From an uncultured bacterium (GTDB taxonomy: Bacteria; Patescibacteriota; Dojkabacteria; CALFHW01), in NCBI GenBank assembly GCA_937876695.1, contig CALFHW010000114.1, positions 1 through 13,368 on the forward strand: a DNA stretch of 13,368 bases. The letters run 5' to 3'. The notes under the pieces are model-generated. The model was not told the origin of the DNA. It ran no database searches and saw nothing but the letters and a program-made list of their open reading frames with translations. Of this stretch, positions 1 to 4,993 are shown in pieces (the stretch's first letter is position 1; each line of letters opens with the position of its first letter). A program made the translations under genes and the position numbers.

Positions 1-666
1 TGGCTGCGGTCTGGTATAAGCGTCTTCTGAAAGCTTTACTTCACCGGTGTCAGGATCAGCATAGTAGTGACCTTGAGCATCACCAGTGATCCCATAAGCC
101 CAATTAAGGCCGGTATTAAACCACTGTGGGCTATTAGGCACGGCTACTTGAGTGATAATGGAGTACTCAACTTCATCTTGGAAGGCCTGGGCATCCTCGG
201 TACTATCGAAGTAGCCGTATTTTTCGCCCCAATGCCTCCAAGTCCCGGCTAGTCTTCTAGCCGCCTGCTTAATAGAATTCTCCGAGCCTAAAACGGGCCT
301 GCCATCCTTGTCTAGCTTAGCTTTGCCTGCCTCATCGAGCTGGGGGACGCCTTTCTTACGCAAATACTTCTGTGCCAAGATATCAGTTGCCACCTGTGAC
401 CAGTTTTCAGGAACCTCTACGTCTTTCATCTCGAAGACAACTTTGCCGTCTGGGTTGACGATCTTAGAGATGCGCTTGTCGAAATTAATCCCTTCAAATG
501 AAGGTTTTCCTTCTTGTGTAAACACGCGGCTGATCTTTAAACCTTTTCTCCCGATATTGGTTTTAATTCGGGCGTGCAGATCCATCTCTGTCACTTCAAA
601 ATGTCCGCGGTCTTCGTCGCTACTTGAAGTTGCAGGGGTTAATTTAGGGGCTTGATACATTGGCAT
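1..666 (-). CDS. nrdJ: Class II (adenosylcobalamin-dependent) ribonucleotide reductase, N-terminal part
   Basis: Reduces ribonucleotides to deoxyribonucleotides using adenosylcobalamin; cytoplasmic, supplies DNA precursors. Only the first 222 residues are in the window; the reading frame stays open to base 1 and the catalytic cysteines lie beyond the edge. The visible part matches the NrdJ N-terminus: a GLKISRVFT segment (residues 42-50), a KDVEVPENWSQVAT segment (81-94), and the signature VPNSPQWFNTGL (176-187). No N-terminal ATP-cone is visible; the gene begins with a short polar leader. The start is the ATG at 664-666, 8 nt after the nrdR stop, so the two genes form one operon; a second ATG at 658-660 is possible. 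No Shine-Dalgarno is seen; the start follows an A/T-rich stretch. Family assignment is firm from the signature; regulation by NrdR is inferred from the upstream boxes. Confidence 0.93.
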   Translation of the reverse strand, partial: MPMYQAPKLTPATSSSDEDRGHFEVTEMDLHARIKTNIGRKGLKISRVFTQEGKPSFEGINFDKRISKIVNPDGKVVFEMKDVEVPENWSQVATDILAQKYLRKKGVPQLDEAGKAKLDKDGRPVLGSENSIKQAARRLAGTWRHWGEKYGYFDSTEDAQAFQDEVEYSIITQVAVPNSPQWFNTGLNWAYGITGDAQGHYYADPDTGEVKLSEDAYTRPQP

Positions 667-674
667 TTTATAAT

Positions 675-1130
675 TTAAGTAAATTTAATTAGTTTATTTA
701 ATTCAGCACCGATATCCTCGACGTTCTCAAAGTCCAGATAGACTGTGGCATAAAGCATATATGCCACTTTATCTAGTTTCTGGAGGCCCTCAAGAACTTG
801 TTCCCCAATTTCCCGCGTAGAAATTATGGATTTTTTCTTGGAGGCCAATTTGATGTCGATTTGTTCTAACAGTTTGTCTATTTCAATTTCCGGTATCGGT
901 CTTTTTTTGAGACCCTTAAGTATCGAGTTTTTGAGCTTAGTGCGGTCGAATTCTTCTAATTTGCCCGACTTCTTTTTGACCAGAAAACAGGCGTTGTCGA
1001 TCTTCTCATAGGTAGTGAATCTACCCTCGCAATTCAAGCACTCTCTTCGCCTTCTGGTGGAATTAGTTTCGTTATTATCACGCTTGTCGACAACTTTCGA
1101 ACCGGTTTTTAGGCAATGTGGGCAGACCAT
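675..1130 (-). CDS. nrdR: Transcriptional repressor NrdR
   Basis: Nucleotide-sensing repressor of ribonucleotide reductase genes. The 151 residues have the usual length and architecture: an N-terminal zinc ribbon with C3, C6, C31 and C34 and the adjoining RRRRECLNC stretch, then an ATP-cone (about residues 47-137) that binds ATP/dATP. The segment VAYMLYATVYLDF (122-134) is characteristic of the family. The start is fixed by the zinc ribbon, which begins at MVCPHC. It is first in an operon with nrdJ, 8 nt downstream, so it probably represses itself and nrdJ. There is no Shine-Dalgarno before the ATG. Confidence 0.96.
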   Translation of the reverse strand: MVCPHCLKTGSKVVDKRDNNETNSTRRRRECLNCEGRFTTYEKIDNACFLVKKKSGKLEEFDRTKLKNSILKGLKKRPIPEIEIDKLLEQIDIKLASKKKSIISTREIGEQVLEGLQKLDKVAYMLYATVYLDFENVEDIGAELNKLIKFT

Positions 1131-1135
1131 ACTTT

Positions 1136-1151
1136 ATACAACAAATTGAAC
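1136..1151 (-). promoter_or_regulatory. Candidate NrdR box 2 (proximal)
   Basis: Read on the minus strand, GTTCAATTTGTTGTAT matches the NrdR-box consensus acaCwAtATaTwGtgt at 10 of 16 positions and keeps the conserved core C-w-A-N4-T-w-G. It lies just upstream of the nrdR start and 30 bp (about three helical turns) from a second box-like site. NrdR typically binds two such boxes; the spacing here is 1-2 bp shorter than the usual 31-32. Recognised by eye, not by matrix scoring. Confidence 0.45.
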
Positions 1152-1158
1152 TAATTCC

Positions 1159-1188
1159 AAGCTAGCAACAACGGGTAGTGTATGTCAA
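1159..1188 (-). promoter_or_regulatory. Proposed nrdR-nrdJ promoter
   Basis: A perfect -35 TTGACA (1188-1183) is followed after 18 bp by an extended -10, TGC + TAGCTT (1167-1159). The -10 hexamer is weak (3 of 6) but TGn is present, as in other promoters in this window. Transcription would start near 1152, giving a leader of about 22 nt. An alternative is TTGGAA (1160-1155) with TATAAA (1138-1133), but that would place the start site inside the nrdR start codon. The gap 1131-1280 shows no convincing terminator or cobalamin riboswitch, so read-through from the PHP gene is possible. Confidence 0.45.
1166..1181 (-). promoter_or_regulatory. Candidate NrdR box 1 (distal)
   Basis: Minus-strand ACACTACCCGTTGTTG matches the NrdR-box consensus at 10 of 16 positions, including the ends acaC and TwGt and the full core C-w-A-N4-T-w-G. 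It sits between the -35 and -10 elements of the proposed nrdR promoter, where a bound repressor would block RNA polymerase. Its partner is the site at 1136-1151. Confidence 0.45.
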
Positions 1189-1280
1189 TTAGTTTTCGGT
1201 TTTTAAGGGAGAACAATTTGCGTAGGGGCAATCTCAGTGTTGCATAAATGCGCTTTTTTAAGCAAGTAAATTTCGGCTTA

Positions 1281-1976
1281 CTATCTGAACCGAAGTCCCT
1301 TAGCTCTGATGGCCTTGAAACCAGCCGCAAAAGTGCTAAAACCGATGCGATTATACCTTTGAATCTGCTTAGTTGAGCTGGATTTGAGTTGGCTTATGAG
1401 GTTCTCTTTAGTGGCAGGCTCCTCTATCTGGTTGTATGCATTTGCCAAAGTTCCCTTATATTTTGAATCACTGCCGCTGGCGCTAGCAACATTGTATTTA
1501 GCGGCGATCTCCTGGGCCTTTTTGTTTTGGGATTTGCGCGCCTTGAAGTTCATTATTCCCATATAGTTCCAGGCATTGAAGCCTTCTACTATATCGATGA
1601 GACCTTGCTGGCAAAGTCTTTCTAGCTCTTCACTGCCAATTCCTCTGCCTGGTTCAAGTGGGTGTGGGACGTAGACTAAGCCGCCCTGACTTCGTATTAG
1701 CTGGCAGGTCCTCTCAGCTGGCAGCCCAGTAGGCACAAATTTAGTCAAAAATAGACCTATGAGGTGCTTGCCGCCCTTGATAGTAACTTCTTGGCCTACT
1801 ATTATTCGTTCAGTACCAAACTCCACCTGTGCCTTCTGAGCGTAGCGTATTTCATCACGATCGGTGATTGCAAGTTGATCTAGAATACCTTTACTGAACA
1901 CTTCTTTGAGCTGTTCAATTGTCAGTAGCCCGTCATAGCTACCAATTGTATGTGTATGCAGGTTTAGCTTAATCAT
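1281..1976 (-). CDS. PHP-domain metal-dependent hydrolase-like protein
   Basis: Polymerase and Histidinol Phosphatase (PHP) superfamily; members are usually phosphoesterases with a cluster of two or three metals. The 231 residues show the expected blocks: HTH at 7-9, GSYDG at 12-16, ITD at 37-39, GQE with E63, H71, PHP with H105, EGFN at 131-134 and GSD with D170. Two usual ligand histidines are replaced: the family's TDH is TDR (R40) and SDAH is SDSK (K172), so one metal site may be lost or altered. The C-terminal 30 residues are basic. The ATG overlaps the end of the upstream dehydrogenase gene by 8 nt, suggesting translational coupling. The substrate is unknown; nucleotide or sugar-phosphate hydrolysis would be a family-level guess only. 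Confidence 0.85.
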   Translation of the reverse strand: MIKLNLHTHTIGSYDGLLTIEQLKEVFSKGILDQLAITDRDEIRYAQKAQVEFGTERIIVGQEVTIKGGKHLIGLFLTKFVPTGLPAERTCQLIRSQGGLVYVPHPLEPGRGIGSEELERLCQQGLIDIVEGFNAWNYMGIMNFKARKSQNKKAQEIAAKYNVASASGSDSKYKGTLANAYNQIEEPATKENLISQLKSSSTKQIQRYNRIGFSTFAAGFKAIRAKGLRFR

Positions 1977-2733
1977 GATCAGCCCTCACAAACGCTGAAA
2001 TTCCTGCAAAGCTCTGTTCGATTTTAGTCAGCTGCTGGGCGCAGTATGGATTGTATCTGTACATATCTCTCATTATACCTTTATCTTGGCCAACTCGCTC
2101 AATAAAATCATGCATGTGCCTAGCTGAGGAGGTATCGATACTCGTGCGCTTGAGTTTCAAGTCTTTAAGTCCCATAGCCACGTATAGCGTAGTAAAATGA
2201 AACTCGCAGGCCAGCCTATCGTGCTCATCGCTGGTCATTTCCACAACATTTAGTTCTAGTTTCTGCCTGAGGAAGTTCACCAACGCGGAATACTCATCAG
2301 AAGGTAGATTCAGGTTTTCAATCATCAAGTTAAACCCCTTGACAGAGTTGCCATTATGTTTGTATGACTCAGGCCCAAACATCGGATGAGTGCAAAGCGT
2401 CTTCTGGTTTGGCAAAACTTCCTGCAAGCAGGTCTTTGGATAGACTTTTATTGAACAGACATCTACCACCACTGTCTCAGGCCTTAGGTGCGGCTTTATC
2501 AGTTGTAACGTCTCTTTAAAACTAGCAATTGGTACACAGGGAATGACGAAATCTGCTTTACATACTTCTTCTATAGAGAAGAATTTAGCATTATCTATGG
2601 TATTACTGCGAGAATAGACTAATGTATTAAATTCTTGCTCAAATACCTCGTCCACGAACCTCCCGAATTGGCCGTAACCGATAATGCCGATTGATTTCTT
2701 GTCTTTAAGTTTAATTTCAGAATCCATAGTCAT
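1969..2733 (-). CDS. Prephenate/arogenate dehydrogenase-family protein (TyrA-like)
   Basis: TyrA-family NAD(P)-dependent oxidoreductase; the family converts prephenate or arogenate toward tyrosine. Counting from the ATG at 2733 (254 residues), it has an N-terminal Rossmann loop GYGQFG (19-24), CVPI (66-69), DVCSIK (91-96), the hallmark HPMFGPES (116-123), and a helical C-terminal domain with SDEHDRLACEFH (168-179) carrying conserved H171, D172 and H179. There is no fused chorismate mutase or ACT domain, so no visible feedback module. HPMFGPES resembles arogenate-type enzymes, but specificity cannot be read from this. Three starts are possible: GTG at 2751, ATG at 2733 and ATG at 2727. An extended -10 at 2743-2735 favours the last as a leaderless start. 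No other aromatic pathway gene is nearby; the PHP gene overlaps its end. Confidence 0.85.
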   Translation of the reverse strand: MTMDSEIKLKDKKSIGIIGYGQFGRFVDEVFEQEFNTLVYSRSNTIDNAKFFSIEEVCKADFVIPCVPIASFKETLQLIKPHLRPETVVVDVCSIKVYPKTCLQEVLPNQKTLCTHPMFGPESYKHNGNSVKGFNLMIENLNLPSDEYSALVNFLRQKLELNVVEMTSDEHDRLACEFHFTTLYVAMGLKDLKLKRTSIDTSSARHMHDFIERVGQDKGIMRDMYRYNPYCAQQLTKIEQSFAGISAFVRADHD

Positions 2734-2734
2734 G

Positions 2735-2743
2735 ATTTTACCA
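2735..2743 (-). promoter_or_regulatory. Extended -10 element for the tyrA-like gene
   Basis: Minus-strand TGG + TAAAAT lies just upstream of the start region. The expected start of transcription (6-7 nt downstream) falls at about 2728, next to the ATG at 2727, which would give a leaderless mRNA. No good -35 hexamer is seen 17-18 bp upstream, so the call rests on the TGn -10 alone. Confidence 0.4.
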
Positions 2744-2760
2744 TCAAACACCTGCCACAG

Positions 2761-2789
2761 TTGTGCTCTTTATGCTCGCATGCTAATAT
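2761..2789 (+). promoter_or_regulatory. glyS promoter giving a leaderless transcript
   Basis: TTGTGC (2761-2766) is followed after 17 bp by an extended -10, TGC + TAATAT (2781-2789). Six bases separate the -10 from the ATG at 2796, so transcription should begin at the first base of the start codon. No Shine-Dalgarno exists in this short interval, which fits leaderless translation. It lies back to back with the tyrA-like gene's promoter in a divergent intergenic space of about 60 bp. Confidence 0.55.
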
Positions 2790-2795
2790 TCAAGC

Positions 2796-4208
2796 ATGAA
2801 TACACAAGCCACACTCGATAAAATAGCGAATTTATGCAAACGCAGAGGTTTTGTCTATCCTAGCTCTGAAATCTATGGCGGACAAGAGAGCACCTATGAT
2901 TACGGCTATTATGGAACCTTACTGAAAAACAACATACGCGATTTCTGGTGGAAGAGATTTGTACTAGATAGAGAGGACATGATCGGAATTGACTCCAGCA
3001 TTATCCTGCACCCTACCACTTGGGTGGCATCTGGACATGTAGGAGCATTCAATGAAATCGTGGTCGATGACAAAGTCAGCAAACTTAGATTTAGAGTTGA
3101 TCACTTGATTGAAAACTGGATTGAGAAGAATATCGGCAAATTCCCTGAGCTCAAGGATTATGACCCAGCTGGAATGACTATCGAAGAGATGGCTGAGTTT
3201 CTAGTTAAATATAAGATCAAAAGTCCAGATGGGAACGAAATCACCGAGCCTAGAAAGCTAAACCAACTTTTCGAGACCAAGATTGGGGCCGTGGCTGCTA
3301 ATAAAAGCACTGTTTATTTGAGAGGAGAGACAGCGCAAGGTATTTTCGTGGCTTACAAGTCGATTTTGGACTCGATGAGGGTGAAATTGCCATTTGGAGT
3401 TGGCCAAGTGGGAAAGAGTTTCCGAAATGAAATCACTAAAGGACAGTTTATCTTCCGCACATTGGAGTTTGAACAGATGGAAATTGAGTATTTCTTTGAC
3501 CCTGAGAATTCCGATTGGAAAGAACTATTTGCAGACTGGCAAGAGAACTTTATCCAGTTCTACCAAGACTTAGGATTAAGTAGGGATAACCTGCGCTTCA
3601 GAGAGCACAGTGATAAAGAGCGCTCGCACTATTCTAGCCAGACGTTTGATATTGATTATGAGTTTGACTTTGGATTCAAAGAGCTTATTGGCCTTGCTTA
3701 CAGGGGTGATTTTGACTTAAACGCACACTCTAAGCACAGCGGCAAGGAACTTACTTACACCGATCCTAAAACCGGCCGCAAGTTTATCCCACACGTGATT
3801 GAACCTGCAATGGGGCTTAATAGAGCTATGATGGCTATGATGTACGAAGGTTATACCGAGCAAGATCTCGGCGAAGGAAAAGCACGTACTATTTTGAAAC
3901 TAAAACCATTTTTTGCCCCTATAAAAGTAGCTGTGTTTCCATTGCAAAAAGATGAGAAGCTGAAGGAAACTGCTCGCAAGCTATTTAGTGAGCTCAAGGC
4001 AGATTTCACTTGCGAATTTGATGACTCTGGAAATATCGGTAAGATGTACCGCAGACAAGATGAAATCGGTACTCCATTCTGCGTCACGGTTGATTTTGAT
4101 ACTCTTACTGATGGCAAGGTCACAATCAGGAGTCGCGACGACATGTCACAACAAAGAATTTCTCTCGCTGAAGTACGGGGCTACATTGCTGAAGGAATAA
4201 AGCTGTAA
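2796..4208 (+). CDS. glyS: Glycyl-tRNA synthetase (homodimeric class II type)
   Basis: Charges tRNA-Gly with glycine in the cytoplasm. The 470 residues match the homodimeric type shared by many bacteria, archaea and eukaryotes, not the alpha2beta2 type. The N-terminus has the family's RRGFVYPSSEIYGG block (16-29). Catalytic motifs include RGETAQG (176-182), motif 2 FRNEITKGQFIFRTLEFEQ (209-227) and motif 3 EPAMGLNRAMM (336-346), where N342 stands in the position often held by Asp, Glu or Gly. The C-terminal anticodon-binding domain runs from about 374 to 465. The start is set by the extended -10 six bases upstream. The TAA stop overlaps the ATG of the next gene by one base. The symbol follows common single-chain usage (also called glyQS). 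Confidence 0.97.
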   Translation: MNTQATLDKIANLCKRRGFVYPSSEIYGGQESTYDYGYYGTLLKNNIRDFWWKRFVLDREDMIGIDSSIILHPTTWVASGHVGAFNEIVVDDKVSKLRFRVDHLIENWIEKNIGKFPELKDYDPAGMTIEEMAEFLVKYKIKSPDGNEITEPRKLNQLFETKIGAVAANKSTVYLRGETAQGIFVAYKSILDSMRVKLPFGVGQVGKSFRNEITKGQFIFRTLEFEQMEIEYFFDPENSDWKELFADWQENFIQFYQDLGLSRDNLRFREHSDKERSHYSSQTFDIDYEFDFGFKELIGLAYRGDFDLNAHSKHSGKELTYTDPKTGRKFIPHVIEPAMGLNRAMMAMMYEGYTEQDLGEGKARTILKLKPFFAPIKVAVFPLQKDEKLKETARKLFSELKADFTCEFDDSGNIGKMYRRQDEIGTPFCVTVDFDTLTDGKVTIRSRDDMSQQRISLAEVRGYIAEGIKL

Positions 4209-4636
4209 TGAACGGCGAGCTGATCAGTCTGCTCACTATCCTCATAATGCTGGTTTCCGTTGTTGGATTGGCATTTATTGGCTATAAGTTGTTATTTTCT
4301 GGGAGGAAAAATCCGGAGTTATGGCAAGTAAAACTTAGAAGTAAGCTTTCTGAGCTTCATACTAAAAACCATGACACCAAGCAACTTATCTTGGAGTATG
4401 ATAAGCTCTATGCTTTTGCGCTCAAGCATAAGTTTAACCTGCATCAGGAGACTTTAGGACAGATACTAAAACTAAGGGCTGGTAAGTTTGATAGACAAGA
4501 GCTCAATGCCATCTGGGATGCCCATAAGATTCGTAACCGATTAGCTCATGACATAGATTATAAGCCCGGACAAAGCGAGCTTAACAAAGCTATGATAGTA
4601 TTAAAAAGAGCAGTGGAAGGATTACTACATAATTAA
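4208..4636 (+). CDS. Membrane-anchored HEPN-like small protein, unknown function
   Basis: I do not recognise a named family. The 142 residues start with one strongly hydrophobic segment (about 4-31), followed by basic residues (GRK, 32-34), suggesting a single-pass anchor with a cytoplasmic C-terminal domain. That domain is helical and ends with HKIRNRLAHD (106-115), containing R109-N110-x3-H114. This resembles the R-x4-6-H motif of HEPN proteins, many of which are RNases or dimerising helical modules. The ATG overlaps the glyS stop as TAATG, so translation is probably coupled to glyS; an AAGGA 11 nt upstream is a distant possible ribosome-binding site. An RNA-related role would suit the synthetase context, but this is inference. 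It could equally be a structural HEPN-like fold without nuclease activity. Confidence 0.8.
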   Translation: MNGELISLLTILIMLVSVVGLAFIGYKLLFSGRKNPELWQVKLRSKLSELHTKNHDTKQLILEYDKLYAFALKHKFNLHQETLGQILKLRAGKFDRQELNAIWDAHKIRNRLAHDIDYKPGQSELNKAMIVLKRAVEGLLHN

Positions 4637-4655
4637 TTTATTAAATAACTAAACT

Positions 4656-4961
4656 ATGGATAAACAAGTACTTACTCAAGAGCAAATAAACGAAAAACTA
4701 GACGGGCTAGAAGGTTGGACACATGACCAAGAATCCGGCAAGCTAGTTTCTGGGTTTGAATTTGAAAACTTTGGCGAGGCCATCGAGTTTATGAATGCTA
4801 TTGCAGAAATTGCTGAGGCTGAGTCACACCACCCTGACATACTAGTGCATGACTATAAGTTTGTGACTATCTTCATCAGCAGCCATGATACCGAAGGAAT
4901 CACACAGAAGGATTTCGAACTGGTAAATAAGATCGAAAAAGAGATGCAGGCTTCACTATAA
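4656..4961 (+). CDS. Pterin-4a-carbinolamine dehydratase (4a-hydroxytetrahydrobiopterin dehydratase)
   Basis: Small cytoplasmic enzyme that dehydrates 4a-hydroxytetrahydropterin, normally recycling the pterin cofactor of aromatic amino acid hydroxylases. The 101 residues have the usual length. Visible family marks are W21, the active-site segment SHHPDI (57-62, with H58 and H59), the strand YKFVTIFISSHD (67-78, with H77), and GITQKDF (81-87). It starts 19 nt after the HEPN-like gene on the same strand, after an A/T-rich stretch with no Shine-Dalgarno, so it is probably third in the glyS operon. No pterin-dependent hydroxylase is in the window; a moonlighting or metabolite-repair role is possible. 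The common symbol phhB is not assigned because no hydroxylase partner is visible. Confidence 0.93.
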   Translation: MDKQVLTQEQINEKLDGLEGWTHDQESGKLVSGFEFENFGEAIEFMNAIAEIAEAESHHPDILVHDYKFVTIFISSHDTEGITQKDFELVNKIEKEMQASL

Positions 4962-4962
4962 G

Positions 4963-4986
4963 AGATTAGTTAATCTGATGAATCAG
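4963..4986. repeat. Two tandem short palindromes between convergent genes
   Basis: AGATTA-GT-TAATCT (4963-4976) and CTGAT-GA-ATCAG (4975-4986) sit in the 32-bp gap between the ends of the dehydratase and helicase genes and share two bases. Each could form a small hairpin in either transcript. There is no T-tract on either side, so they are not typical intrinsic terminators, but they are the only structure where the two convergent transcripts meet. Confidence 0.35.
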
Positions 4987-4993
4987 AAGCTTG

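Noticed and set aside
1133..1160. TTGGAA-N16-TATAAA as the nrdR promoter
   Set aside because: It would start transcription within the second codon of nrdR, whose start is fixed by the zinc ribbon; the TTGACA promoter upstream fits better.
1149..1194. 8-bp inverted repeat AACTAATT / AATTAGTT, arms 30 bp apart, upstream of nrdR
   Set aside because: A/T-rich arms of this length are easily found by chance; it does not match the NrdR box or a terminator.
1131..1280. Cobalamin riboswitch upstream of nrdR-nrdJ
   Set aside because: The region is short and no B12-box-like conserved stretch or folded core is recognisable.
1245..1283. Possible terminator after the PHP gene (TAAGC...GCTTA)
   Set aside because: The stem is only 5 bp with a 12-base loop and is followed by A residues, not T residues, in the direction of transcription.
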